A stretch of DNA of 64,000 nt from Methylocystis silviterrae (GCF_013350005.1 NZ_JABVWW010000002.1:62001-126000), one strand, 5' to 3'. Numbered from the stretch's first letter, positions 45,518-53,692 are shown. Numbers and translations: made by a program. Notes: a model not told the origin generated them from the letters alone.

Positions 45518-45898
45518 TTATTGCTGCCCGCCGATTTCTTGCCAATAAGGCCGAGCGCTATAATGCTGATGCACGCGCGTCTCCCACTCACGATCCATCC
45601 AGCTTTCGTCGGTGTAGTCCGGCGCGCTCTCGACCAAGTCCTGACTCACATCCGTCACGTATCCTCGACGGTCCCTGTCGTATTTCAGCGATGTCCAAGG
45701 CAATGGATGATGACCCGGATGCAGGCACATGAAGCCGCAGAAGTTGACGACCGCGTAAAGAACTCGGCCCGACACCATATCGATCATGAGATGGTCGATT
45801 TTGCCGATTTCTTTACCGCCCGTATCGTAAACGGCCGTGCTATCGATATGCTGGCTCGAGATCAAGTTGGTTTTCCGATTTGCGGCTGCAGTAGCCAT
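45518..45898 (-). CDS. PRC-barrel domain protein
   Basis: 126 residues. After a short leader (MATAAANRKTN) comes a PRC barrel: LISSQHIDSTAVYDTGGKEIGKIDHLMIDMVSGRVLYAVVNFCGFMCLHPGHHPLPWTSLKYD. The C-terminal part (VTDVSQDLVESAPDYTDESWMDREWETRVHQHYSARPYWQE) is the usual companion segment of stand-alone alphaproteobacterial PRC proteins. GGGAG precedes the ATG at 45898. PRC barrels serve in photosynthetic reaction centres and RimM; the role of stand-alone forms is unknown. Confidence 0.85.
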   Translation of the reverse strand: MATAAANRKTNLISSQHIDSTAVYDTGGKEIGKIDHLMIDMVSGRVLYAVVNFCGFMCLHPGHHPLPWTSLKYDRDRRGYVTDVSQDLVESAPDYTDESWMDREWETRVHQHYSARPYWQEIGGQQ

Positions 45899-46167
45899 TT
45901 GCACTCTCCCTTGCGTTTGGCCGCCACCCGCCGCCTTCCAGCAACATCCCCTGCTCAGCTCTTGTTGGGAGTGGGTTGGACGTCTCGCATCAAGGCAAAA
46001 AGCTAGCGGCGTCATTTGAACCGAGAACGCATAACACCCGTGCAATGTTCCTGGGCCGCCACCCTTGTCCAGGCTGGTCCACCGATCTGTTCAAGGTCGC
46101 CGAGGCGACGCCGGCCAGATAGCGCCGAGGCAAGCGTGGCAGGCCGAGCGCCGCAAGGACCAATACG

Positions 46168-46365
46168 ATGACCGAAGCTGAGAAGCTAATACGAGGAATA
46201 GAATCGCTGCGGGAGACTATCCGGCGCGAGTGGTTCAACATCAGGCTGGATACTCTGACGCATGACGACCGAGTCGTCATTCGAGAGCATATCGAACGCT
46301 GCCACGCCGATCTGAAAATCCTGCTGGATCGGCTTTGGAATTTGGATGACGGAAATTCAAACTAG
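46168..46365 (+). CDS. Small hypothetical protein
   Basis: 65 residues, MTEAEKLIRGIESLRETIRREWFNIRLDTLTHDDRVVIREHIERCHADLKILLDRLWNLDD. It looks like two helices joined by TLTHDDR, with amphipathic spacing. AAGGACC lies upstream of the ATG. I do not recognise the family; it is one of several short orphan genes in the right part of the putative island. Confidence 0.5.
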   Translation: MTEAEKLIRGIESLRETIRREWFNIRLDTLTHDDRVVIREHIERCHADLKILLDRLWNLDDGNSN

Positions 46366-46476
46366 CCACCTTATTGTCGGTTCAATTCGGCTCATAGCGC
46401 CTTAATTGACCAAAGGCGTCTGCAATCAGGCTTCAATCCGAGGGCGAGACCTGAGAAAAACGTGGAAGGAGCCAGT

Positions 46477-46719
46477 ATGCATCAGGATTTGATCGACGAG
46501 GCCTTTCGAGCCGCCAATCGAATGGCCGCCGATCGCGGGATAAGCCTCGACGGAACTGCGCTGATGCGGGCTGTGCTTGCTGTCGCCGGGGAAGGCGAGG
46601 GGCAGAACGAGCCTGAGGAAATTGCCGAGGACGCCATGGAGCTATTGGGCAAGGATAGCGGGGCCCTCATCCTCTCGGCGAGGCCGCAGACCATTCTAGC
46701 GCCTCACACGCTGGGGTGA
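46477..46719 (+). CDS. Small hypothetical protein
   Basis: 80 residues, MHQDLIDEAFRAANRMAADRGISLDGTALMRAVLAVAGEGEGQNEPEEIAEDAMELLGKDSGAL. AAGGAG is placed seven bases before the ATG at 46477, a strong signal. The pattern suggests a mostly helical soluble protein; family not recognised. It ends four bases before a degenerate hicB-like gene, so the two once could have formed an operon. Confidence 0.5.
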   Translation: MHQDLIDEAFRAANRMAADRGISLDGTALMRAVLAVAGEGEGQNEPEEIAEDAMELLGKDSGALILSARPQTILAPHTLG

Positions 46720-46723
46720 AACG

Positions 46724-46939
46724 ATGATCTTGAAGCATGACGGATATTTCGCTCTGGTCAGCTATGATGAGGGCGACGAATTGATGCACGGCAGCGTCGT
46801 GAGCGCTCGCGTCGTTCTGCATTCGCCGGCCGCGACATCGACGAATTGAAAGCCGCTTTCGCCGACACGGATCGCCGACTACCGGGGATGGCGCCGGGAG
46901 CGTGGCGTCGAGCCGGTGAGGGCGAGTTGGGGCCGATGA
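46724..46939 (+). pseudogene. HicB-like antitoxin gene broken by two frameshifts
   Basis: The first frame gives MILKHDGYFALVSYDEGDEL and then MHGSVV before stopping at 46849. Shifting frame near 46820 yields FAGRDIDELKAAFADT, and a second shift near 46878 gives IADYRGWRRERGVEPVRASWGR and a stop at 46937. The composite matches the HicB subfamily that reads HFxGRDxxELxxAFxxxVxDYLxxCxExGxxP. No HicA partner is adjacent. It is therefore a dead antitoxin relic. Confidence 0.65.
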
Positions 46940-47076
46940 AAACGACGATCACAAGCGCAGAGCGGCAAAGTTGCCCCTATGCAAGCTGAAGCGCCGTCCA
47001 AATGTAATACTCAGTGTCATACCATTGCCGGGTAAAATATTATTATCAAAGCAATTCAATGACTTATCAGTGTTTA

Positions 47077-47090
47077 TTGGCGGAAGGGGT
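47077..47090. repeat. Second copy of the 14-nt direct repeat (putative att site in tRNA-Ser)
   Basis: TGGCGGAAGGGGTG is the complement of the tRNA-Ser 3' end and is identical to 40278-40291. The tRNA is intact, as expected if integration restored its end. Confidence 0.5.
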
Positions 47091-47167
47091 GGGATTCGAA
47101 CCCACGGTGGAGTCGCCCCCACGCCGGTTTTCAAGACCGGTGCCTTAAACCACTCGGCCACCCTTCC
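47077..47167 (-). tRNA. tRNA-Ser (anticodon UGA)
   Basis: 91 bases with the class II long variable arm. GGAAGGG pairs with CCCTTCC; discriminator G and encoded CCA (CCGCCA) end the gene at 47077. The anticodon loop CTTGAAA gives UGA (serine UCA codons), and GGTTCGAATCC is the T-arm. The 3' end points toward the accessory region on the left, the side used by tRNA-targeting integrases. Confidence 0.97.
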
Positions 47168-47219
47168 ACGTCGGTCGTGATATAGCACGCGTCGTCTTTT
47201 TCGCGACCCGGATTTGCGC

Positions 47220-47666
47220 GTGCCGCTCTACTTCGCCTATGGCTCCAACATGGACGCCGCCGCCATGGCGGGTCGCTGTCCACGGTCCCGGCTGCTCGGG
47301 CGGGGACGGCTTGCCGGCTTCAGGACGATTTTGATGCCTTCAGGCTTTGTCAGCGTCGCGCCGGACCGCCGCATGAGCGTTCACGGCGTGCTGTGGGACG
47401 TCGCGGTCGGCGACGTCGCCGCGCTCGATCACTACGAAGATGTCGCCCGTGGCCTTTACGCCAAGAACAATTTGCCGATTCTGCGCGAACCGGTCGGTTC
47501 GGTCCTGGCGCTGACCTATGTCGGCGCGCGGCCAGATCTTGGCGCGGCGCCCCGCGGCTATTTCGAGGGGGTCGTCGCCGCGGCGCGCGCGCAAGCGCTG
47601 CCCGGCCCGTATGTCGACTATCTATCGAGCTTGCTTTCCGCTCAGCAATCAGGGCGACGATCATGA
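47220..47666 (+). CDS. Gamma-glutamylcyclotransferase-fold protein
   Basis: 148 residues from GTG 47220 (TTG at 47214 is an alternative). YFAYGSNMDAAAMAGRCPRSRLLGRGRLAGFRTILMPSGFVSVAPD matches the GGCT/AIG2-like fold with its YGSNM substrate loop, and WDVAVGDVAALDHYEDVARGLYAK contains the D-x-x-E-D segment near the catalytic acid. Family members release 5-oxoproline from gamma-glutamyl compounds. A pxpABC 5-oxoprolinase lies 6 kb away, a plausible but unproven link. The stop overlaps the panC start (ATGA). Confidence 0.85.
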   Translation: MPLYFAYGSNMDAAAMAGRCPRSRLLGRGRLAGFRTILMPSGFVSVAPDRRMSVHGVLWDVAVGDVAALDHYEDVARGLYAKNNLPILREPVGSVLALTYVGARPDLGAAPRGYFEGVVAAARAQALPGPYVDYLSSLLSAQQSGRRS

Positions 47667-48520
47667 ATGCAAAAACGCCGATCGTCGGCGCCGTCGACGA
47701 ACTGCGCCGCTATGTGCGCGCGCGCCGCGCCGCCGGCGAGCGCATCGGCCTTGTGCCGACGATGGGCGCGCTCCACGCCGGGCATCTGTCGCTCGTGGAC
47801 GCGGCGCGGCAGGCGGCGGACCGCGTCATCGTCACGATTTTTGTCAATCCGGCGCAGTTCGGCCCGAATGAAGATTTCGCCCGCTATCCGCGCACGCTTG
47901 CGGCGGATGTCGAGAAGCTTTGCAGCGTCGCGGCGGATCTCGTCTTCGCGCCGTCGGTCGACGAGATTTATCCCCCAGGCTTTTCGACGAAAGTCGTGCT
48001 CGAGGGGCCGGCGACCGCCGACCTCGAAGACCGATTTCGGCCGACGCATTTTTCCGGCGTGGCGACGGTGGTGACGAAGCTGCTCAATCAGGCGCAGGCC
48101 GACGTCGCGGTCTTCGGCGAGAAGGATTACCAGCAGCTCCTGGTGATCAAGCGTCTCGCGCGCGATCTCGACATCGCGACCGAAATTGTCGGCGCGCCGA
48201 CTCTGCGCGAGGCCGACGGCCTCGCCATGTCGTCGCGCAACGTCTATCTCTCCCGCGAGGACCGCCAGCGCGCAAAGCAATTGCACGGCGAAATGAGCGA
48301 AGCGGCCCGGCAAATCCTAAAGGGCGAGAACATCGGCGCTGCGACGGGCGCGGCGCGGGACGCCCTTACCGCTGCCGGATTCGAGGTCGACTATCTCGAA
48401 GCGCGGCATGCCGAGACGCTCGCCCCGGTCTCCTCTCTCGCGGATGGTCCCATTCGTCTGCTCGTCGCGGCGAAGCTCGGCGCGACGCGGCTCATCGACA
48501 ATATCGCGGTTCAATCATGA
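47663..48520 (+). CDS. panC: Pantothenate synthetase
   Basis: 285 residues. It joins pantoate and beta-alanine with ATP to make pantothenate for CoA. The ATP and pantoate sites are intact: LVPTMGALHAGHLSLVD (HxGH), TIFVNPAQFGPNEDFARYPRTL, FGEKDYQQLLVIKRL and MSSRNVYLS. The start overlaps the preceding gene by four bases and the end overlaps the acylphosphatase gene by four, giving a tight run of cyclotransferase, panC and acylphosphatase followed by aroE. panB is not in the window. Confidence 0.95.
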   Translation: MNAKTPIVGAVDELRRYVRARRAAGERIGLVPTMGALHAGHLSLVDAARQAADRVIVTIFVNPAQFGPNEDFARYPRTLAADVEKLCSVAADLVFAPSVDEIYPPGFSTKVVLEGPATADLEDRFRPTHFSGVATVVTKLLNQAQADVAVFGEKDYQQLLVIKRLARDLDIATEIVGAPTLREADGLAMSSRNVYLSREDRQRAKQLHGEMSEAARQILKGENIGAATGAARDALTAAGFEVDYLEARHAETLAPVSSLADGPIRLLVAAKLGATRLIDNIAVQS

Positions 48521-48816
48521 GCGATCGGGAGACCATACGCCTTTTCATCGAAGGCCGGGTGCAGGGCGTCGGTTACCGCGCCTTTCTCGTCCGCGAGGCG
48601 CTCGCGCTCGATCTCACCGGCTGGGCGCGCAACCGGCGCGACGGCGCGGTCGAGTCGGTCGTCTCGGGGCCGCGCCCGGCGCTCGACGCGCTGATCGCTG
48701 CGGCGCGCCGGGGTCCACGGCTCGCGCGAGTCGACGCGCTGCGCGAGGAGCCGGCGGATGAAGCCGCGCTCGTCGTGTTTTGCGGCGCGGGATTTTCCGT
48801 CGCGCCTGACGCCTGA
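48517..48816 (+). CDS. acyP: Acylphosphatase
   Basis: 99 residues. The signature is complete: LFIEGRVQGVGYRAFLVREALALDLTGWARNRRDGAVESVVSGP, with the catalytic Arg in GVGYRAF and Asn in WARN. Acylphosphatases hydrolyse acyl phosphates such as carbamoyl phosphate; the physiological role in bacteria is unclear. The ATG sits inside the panC stop codon (ATGA). Confidence 0.93.
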   Translation: MSDRETIRLFIEGRVQGVGYRAFLVREALALDLTGWARNRRDGAVESVVSGPRPALDALIAAARRGPRLARVDALREEPADEAALVVFCGAGFSVAPDA

Positions 48817-48831
48817 GCTGGAGATGAGAAG

Positions 48832-49674
48832 ATGACGAACGGCCATCGCTTTGTTCTCGCCGGAGTCATGGGCTGGCCGATCGCGCATTCGCGCTCGCCG
48901 AAAATCCATAATCACTGGTTCGCGCAATATGGGATCGAGGGCTGCTACGCGCCGCTGCCGGTCGAGCCCGGCCGGCTGGAGGCGGCGTTGCGCGCCATGC
49001 CGGCGCTCGGCTTCGCCGGCTGCAATCTCACGATTCCGCATAAGGAGGCGGCGCTCCGTTTTCTCGATCATGTCGATGACTCGGCGGCGCGGATCGGGGC
49101 GGTCAACTGTATCGTCGTCGAAAAGAATGGCGCTTTGACCGGCCGCAATTACGACGGTTACGGTTTCATCGCGTCGCTTTATGAGGCGGCGCGCGCTTGG
49201 CGCCCTGAGAGCGCGCCCTGCGTCATCATCGGCGCCGGCGGCGGAGCGCGCGCGATCGTCCACGGCTTGCTTGAGGCGGGCGCGCGCGAGATTCGTCTGT
49301 TCAACCGCACACTGGCGCGCGCGGAAATTCTCGCCGCCGACTTTGGCCCGCGCGTGTCGGCCCTGCGCTGGGAAGAACGCGAGGCGGGGCTCGCCGGAGC
49401 GGGGCTTCTCGTCAATGCGACGAGCCAGGGCATGGTCGGCCAGCCGCCGCTGGATCTGTCGCTCGCGGCATTGCCGAAATCGGCGCTCGTCGCCGATATT
49501 GTTTATGCGCCGCTGGAGACGCGATTATTGGCGGCTGCCCGCAAACATGGCGCGACTCCCGTCGATGGGCTCGGCATGCTGTTGCATCAGGCGCGCCCGG
49601 CGTTCCGCGACTGGACCGGCGTGATGCCGGACGTGACGCCGGCGCTGCGCGCCAAGATCGTCGCAACGCTGTAA
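48832..49674 (+). CDS. aroE: Shikimate dehydrogenase
   Basis: 280 residues. It reduces 3-dehydroshikimate with NADPH. Substrate-binding motifs: GVMGWPIAHSRSPKIHN, GCNLTIPHKEAALRF with the catalytic Lys, and NYDGYGFI with the catalytic Asp. The cofactor site is IIGAGGGARAIVHGLL with the NRT of FNRTLARAEIL. The end (VTPALRAKIVATL) is followed by a 21-base tandem copy spanning the stop codon, and then by a strong terminator. Confidence 0.95.
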   Translation: MTNGHRFVLAGVMGWPIAHSRSPKIHNHWFAQYGIEGCYAPLPVEPGRLEAALRAMPALGFAGCNLTIPHKEAALRFLDHVDDSAARIGAVNCIVVEKNGALTGRNYDGYGFIASLYEAARAWRPESAPCVIIGAGGGARAIVHGLLEAGAREIRLFNRTLARAEILAADFGPRVSALRWEEREAGLAGAGLLVNATSQGMVGQPPLDLSLAALPKSALVADIVYAPLETRLLAAARKHGATPVDGLGMLLHQARPAFRDWTGVMPDVTPALRAKIVATL

Positions 49675-49695
49675 AAGATCGTCGCAACGCTATAA
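49654..49695 (+). repeat. 21-bp tandem duplication across the aroE stop codon
   Basis: AAGATCGTCGCAACGCTGTAA (49654-49674) is followed at once by AAGATCGTCGCAACGCTATAA, with one difference. Each unit encodes KIVATL plus a stop, so read-through of the first TAA would add only seven residues before the second. Confidence 0.85.
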
Positions 49696-49698
49696 AGA

Positions 49699-49730
49699 AA
49701 GAGCGCCGCGACATCGCCCGCGGCGCTCTT
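49699..49730. terminator. Bidirectional terminator between aroE and phasin gene
   Basis: AAGAGCGCCGCG and CGCGGCGCTCTT are perfect 12-base arms around an eight-base loop, with A-runs before and T-rich sequence after. It can end transcripts from aroE and from the convergent phasin genes. Confidence 0.88.
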
Positions 49731-49753
49731 CTTACATCAACTCAATTTTTGCG

Positions 49754-50221
49754 TTACGCCGCGCGCGCGCCGTAGATCGGCGCGATGGAAAAGTTCAGCA
49801 GACGTTGCGCGAGCGTCATCAATTCGGTCGACTGCCGCAGCAGCGCGTCAATCCGTTCGCTCACGAAACGCGACTGAAGAGTCGTCGCCTCGTCGATCGT
49901 CTTGGCGTTGGCGAGCCGCTCGGCGAAGTCGAGGAACGCAGTGGCGTTTTCCGCCCAGAGATCGATGGACTTCTGCTGCCAGAGGGCAGGGTCGAATCCT
50001 TCGGCCTCGCTTTCGGCGGGCTTTGGCGGTTCGGAGATCGCGAGGGCTGTAGACGGAGCCGCCACGACCACCGGCGTCTGCGTTTCAACAGGGGCGGGCG
50101 CCGGCTCTGCGCTGACAGCTTCGCTCACCGTCGGAGCCGTCTCAGTCCCCGGAACGCTGGGGGCCGGACGTTTCGTTTCGGGGACCTTTGGCTTGGGGGA
50201 AACGTTCTGCGGATTGGCCAT
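49754..50221 (-). CDS. Phasin family protein with Pro/Ala-rich N-terminus
   Basis: 155 residues. The first 75 residues are low-complexity Pro, Ala, Val, Thr and Glu. The C-terminal helix region (FDPALWQQKSIDLWAENATAFLDFAERLANAKTIDEATTLQSRFVSERIDALLRQSTELMTLAQRLL) is a phasin_2 domain, an amphipathic coat helix for polyhydroxybutyrate granules. GGAG precedes the ATG at 50221. It lies 14 bases after a second phasin gene on the same strand, so the two are co-transcribed. Confidence 0.85.
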   Translation of the reverse strand: MANPQNVSPKPKVPETKRPAPSVPGTETAPTVSEAVSAEPAPAPVETQTPVVVAAPSTALAISEPPKPAESEAEGFDPALWQQKSIDLWAENATAFLDFAERLANAKTIDEATTLQSRFVSERIDALLRQSTELMTLAQRLLNFSIAPIYGARAA

Positions 50222-50235
50222 TGAGCTTCTCCCCG

Positions 50236-50592
50236 TTAGGACTTCGTCGTCGTGCGCTGAAGGCTCGCGCCAAGCTCCGTAGTCTGCTCCTGGATCGCTC
50301 GCAGCTGCGCCTGCACGAACTCCGACTGAAGCTTGAAGACTTCCTGCGGGTCCTTGGCGTGGACGAGCTTCTGGGCCAGATCGAAGGCCGCGTTGACATT
50401 GGCCTCCGCAAAAGACAGGGCCTTGGCGCTAACGTCCTTGGCGCTCGGCAGCCCGAACGGCATGTCCGCCGAAGTGTCCAGCGCCTTCTGCGCGGCTCCG
50501 GCGAAACCTTCAAAGGCCTTGCGCGCCTGTTCGACGCTCTTCTCCGCAAAATCGCGGACTTCAGTGGGAATTTGATAGACAGCTTCGACCAT
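50236..50592 (-). CDS. phaP: Phasin
   Basis: 118 residues, the classic short alphaproteobacterial phasin: EVRDFAEKSVEQARKAFEGFAGAAQKALD, ALSFAEANVNAAFDLAQKLVHAKDPQEVFKLQSEFVQAQLRAIQEQTTELG. It coats polyhydroxybutyrate granules and controls their size. GGAGG precedes the ATG at 50592; an in-frame codon at 50619 is not needed. It heads the two-gene phasin operon. Confidence 0.9.
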   Translation of the reverse strand: MVEAVYQIPTEVRDFAEKSVEQARKAFEGFAGAAQKALDTSADMPFGLPSAKDVSAKALSFAEANVNAAFDLAQKLVHAKDPQEVFKLQSEFVQAQLRAIQEQTTELGASLQRTTTKS

Positions 50593-50704
50593 GGCGCACC
50601 TCCGTGCGGTGAAAATCAAACAAGCCCCGCGCTAAACCATATGTAACCCGCGCCGCGCCCGGCCCCAACGACGATCCGGCGCTCAGTCATACTGCCCGAT
50701 TTGA

Positions 50705-50719
50705 TGTTGCAATGCAACA
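50705..50719. promoter_or_regulatory. Palindrome TGTTGCA-A-TGCAACA upstream of the phasin operon
   Basis: Perfect seven-base arms around one A, 113 bases before the first phasin start. TGC/GCA-rich palindromes are the kind of site bound by PHB-responsive PhaR repressors at phasin promoters, so this is a candidate operator. The rest of the 330-base gap 50593-50922 shows no gene. Confidence 0.45.
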
Positions 50720-50922
50720 AATTTGTGCGCCGCAGCAGATCGAGGGCGGAAGCGCCGATCGGGGACGGAAGTGCTGGAAGCGTAGAAATACTAAGAAAAG
50801 CGCGCGACAATCATAGACCTTGCGCGCGGCGGCGACTAATTTGCTTTCATCCGTTAGCGTCGAGCCGACGAGACGCCTGGGAAGCGCGCGGCGAGCGAGA
50901 CCGTCGGTTGAGGCGGTAGGCA

Positions 50923-53184
50923 ATGGGCGGTTCGCAGCAGGACCTTGAGGAAGACGCGCGAGCAGCCGCTTGCGTGGCGGTGGATCCTGTTTTTTCCGCG
51001 CTCGACGCCTCCGGCGCGCCGATTATCGCTGCCAGCGGCGATCCCCTGCGCATTGCGTTTCTGAACGATCCGGCGCGCGCCGTCTTTGGCGAAGACGCCG
51101 GCGGGCTCGCCGAGCGGCTGTTTCTCGGCGACGATCCAGGCCCACGACGGCTGGCCGAGCTTGTCGGCGAACTGCGCCGCCGCCCAGGTCTTCGTCTTGA
51201 GCGGCTACGCTTTCGTGTTTCCGGGCAGGCGCAATCGGTCACCTTTCTCTGCCGCAGCCTCGCAGCGGAAAGCGGCGACTGTTTCGTTATCGCGGCGCTT
51301 GGCGTGCGCGCAGATTCGCCAGCTCAGGACCGGCGCGCGGCCGACGCTGCGGTTGAAGCGCGGGTCAGCGACGCGACGGCCGCCCTCCGCCGCAGGCTTG
51401 CGGCGCGACACGGCGCTCGTTCGCCGCGCTTTTTATGGAAGACCGACGCGGCAGGACGGTTCACCGACGTGACCCACACGCTCGCCGACGTGGTGGGCGA
51501 AAAGGCCGCCGACATCCTCGGCCGCTCAGTGCAGGATGCGACGCAGGCCCTTACGCTCGACGCCGCATTTGCCCGCGCCGTCGCCTCGCGCCGCGCGTGG
51601 AGCGGCGTCGAGGTCGAGTGGCCCTTGGAAGGCGATGCCGGATGTGTGCCGACGACGCTCGGCGCTCTGCAGATGACCGATTCCGCGGGGCGGTTTCTCG
51701 GCTATCAGGGCTATGGCGTGTTGCACATTGATCGCGGGCGAGTCGCCGAACCCGCAGCGGCGACGCGTTCCGGTTCGAGTTCTGAAGAGAAATCCTTCGA
51801 GCCGTCGCTCGACAATGTCGTGATGCTGCGCGCGCCGGCTTCGGCGCGCGTCGATGTGAGAGAGGCGCTCAGTTCGAGCGAACGCCTGGCGTTTGACGAA
51901 ATCGCGCGGGCGCTCACGGAAGGCGATCTCGTCATCCCCGCAGCGGAGGCCGCCGCGCCGTCGGAGCCCGAGCCTGACGAGCAAGCGGCGCCGACACGTC
52001 GCAATCTCGAATTCATCGAGCCGGGCCCGGAGCAAAGCGCCCTGGCGCTCGCTCGCGCGCTCGAAGAAAAGCTTGCGCGGGCGAAGTCCGAGAACGCGCT
52101 GCTTGGCGCGGCTTTCGACCTCTCGCGCGCGCCGCTTGCGATCGTGGCGGCCGACGGGATGATCGTGAGAGCCAACGCGCAATTCGCGGCTTGCTTCGGG
52201 ACGGAGGCGCCTGCGCTTGAGAGCCGCAACCTGACGTCATTTCTCAGTCCATCCGACGCGCAAATCCTCAGTCGGCGTTTTTCTGACGACCAGCCGCATG
52301 CTCACGCGCGAGTGTCGCTGACGACAGCGCCGCTGCGCGGGGGCGTCCCCGTCGATCTCATCCTGCGCCGGGTCTCCGTCGATGGAAAGCAGATGATGTT
52401 GGTTTCCGCCGAGCCTCGGGAGGCCGCATCCGCGGATGACCGCGCGCTTGAAGCGGCGCGTTTTGCCGCCGAAAGCGCCAATGCGGCGAAGTCCGATTTC
52501 CTGACCCGCGTATCGCATGAGATTCGCACCCCGTTGAACGCGATCATGGGCTTTGCGGAAGTGATGATGGAGGAGCGTCTCGGGCCGATCGGCTCTCCTC
52601 GCTACAAGGAATATTTGAAAGACATCCGCGCTTCCGGCGCGCATGTCTTATCCCTCGTCAACGATCTTTTGGATCTCTCGAAGATCGAAGCTGGCAAGAT
52701 GGAGCTTTCCTTCTCGCGCGTTGACGCCAATGCAGCCATCGCCGAATGCGCTTCGATCATGCAGGCCCAGGCCAATCAGGGTCGCGTCGTCATGCGTCTC
52801 GCGCTTGCGGCGGGCCTGCCGCCGCTGCGCGCCGATGCGCGCTCGCTCAAACAGATTCTTCTCAATCTTCTGTCGAATGCGGTGAAGTTCAACGAGCCTG
52901 GTGGTCAGGTCATCGTGTCAAGCGCGCTGAACGACGCCGGCTCTGTCGTCATCCGCGTCAAAGACACTGGGGTCGGCATGTCGGAGGAGGATGTCGCAAC
53001 CGCCTTGGAGCCGTTCCGGCAGGTCGGCGCTTCGCGTAAGGCGAGCGGAACGGGGCTTGGACTGCCGCTGACAAAGGCCTTGATCGAGGCGAATCACGCC
53101 TCATTCAGCATTAAGAGCCGTCACAATGAGGGCACGCTGATCGAAATCGCGTTTCCGTCGCCGCAAGCGCTCGCGGCGGAGTAG
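50923..53184 (+). CDS. PAS-domain sensor histidine kinase, PdhS/PleC-DivJ-like
   Basis: 753 residues, with no membrane segment. The N-terminal region has PAS-like blocks (about 20-130 and 165-270), then an acidic linker, a further PAS domain (ALLGAAFDLSRAPLAIVAADGMIVRANAQFAACFG), a HisKA domain with phospho-His 532 in RVSHEIRTPLNAIMGFAEVMMEERLGPIG, and an HATPase domain (ILLNLLSNAVKFNEPGG, VRVKDTGVGMSEEDVATALEPFRQVG-type G1, GTGLGLPLTKALIEANHA). The HisKA text closely follows PdhS, a cytoplasmic kinase family that acts on DivK in cell-cycle and polarity control. No response regulator is adjacent. Confidence 0.88.
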   Translation: MGGSQQDLEEDARAAACVAVDPVFSALDASGAPIIAASGDPLRIAFLNDPARAVFGEDAGGLAERLFLGDDPGPRRLAELVGELRRRPGLRLERLRFRVSGQAQSVTFLCRSLAAESGDCFVIAALGVRADSPAQDRRAADAAVEARVSDATAALRRRLAARHGARSPRFLWKTDAAGRFTDVTHTLADVVGEKAADILGRSVQDATQALTLDAAFARAVASRRAWSGVEVEWPLEGDAGCVPTTLGALQMTDSAGRFLGYQGYGVLHIDRGRVAEPAAATRSGSSSEEKSFEPSLDNVVMLRAPASARVDVREALSSSERLAFDEIARALTEGDLVIPAAEAAAPSEPEPDEQAAPTRRNLEFIEPGPEQSALALARALEEKLARAKSENALLGAAFDLSRAPLAIVAADGMIVRANAQFAACFGTEAPALESRNLTSFLSPSDAQILSRRFSDDQPHAHARVSLTTAPLRGGVPVDLILRRVSVDGKQMMLVSAEPREAASADDRALEAARFAAESANAAKSDFLTRVSHEIRTPLNAIMGFAEVMMEERLGPIGSPRYKEYLKDIRASGAHVLSLVNDLLDLSKIEAGKMELSFSRVDANAAIAECASIMQAQANQGRVVMRLALAAGLPPLRADARSLKQILLNLLSNAVKFNEPGGQVIVSSALNDAGSVVIRVKDTGVGMSEEDVATALEPFRQVGASRKASGTGLGLPLTKALIEANHASFSIKSRHNEGTLIEIAFPSPQALAAE

Positions 53185-53329
53185 TCCGAAAGTCGATGGA
53201 AGAGGGGGTCGGAGGAAACGAGCTGAACCGGAGCAGCTCAGTCCGTTGGCGCAATAACGCCGGCGCTTACGCCAGGCCGCTGCCCGCCAACGGACCGTAT
53301 AGGACGTAAAACGCCCTGATTTCTTGAGC

Positions 53330-53407
53330 TTACTTGCCGATCCGCATCGCGACGAGAGCGCCGCCGACAACGATAGCAAGCATAAGTCCCGGGATAAGAT
53401 ACTGCAT
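53330..53407 (-). CDS. 25-residue single-pass membrane peptide
   Basis: An ATG at 53407 opens a 25-codon frame, MQYLIPGLMLAIVVGGALVA plus MRIGK, ending in TAA. GGGAGGAAA lies six bases upstream, one of the strongest ribosome binding sites in the window. The peptide is one hydrophobic helix with a basic C-terminus, so it would sit in the inner membrane with its tail in the cytoplasm. I know no family for it. It is convergent with the histidine kinase gene. Confidence 0.55.
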   Translation of the reverse strand: MQYLIPGLMLAIVVGGALVAMRIGK

Positions 53408-53692
53408 TTTTATTTCCTCCCACGTTGCGCCAGCCAGTGGCTATTTTTTCCGGCTTCGCCGCGATACAGCTTCACCAAAGGGCACAGTCTTTGTCAAGCG
53501 CCGCCTTGCTCTATTCGTGCGGGTTGGGCCGATCTTCGCCGCGGCGGATCGCCCTTTTATAGGCCCGAAATCGAGGCGCTGAAGCCAGCAGGCGCGTCGA
53601 GGGCGGGCGCAGCGTGAGCATGGTTCGGATTGCCCGCGTGGCGCGGTTGCGCCAATCTCGCGGCCCCTCTTCAACGGCGACTCGCATTTCTC

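Noticed and set aside
40278-47090. CRISPR array or phage defence cluster in the accessory region
   Set aside because: No regularly spaced repeats and no cas, nuclease or defence domains were seen; the palindromes are single and unequal.
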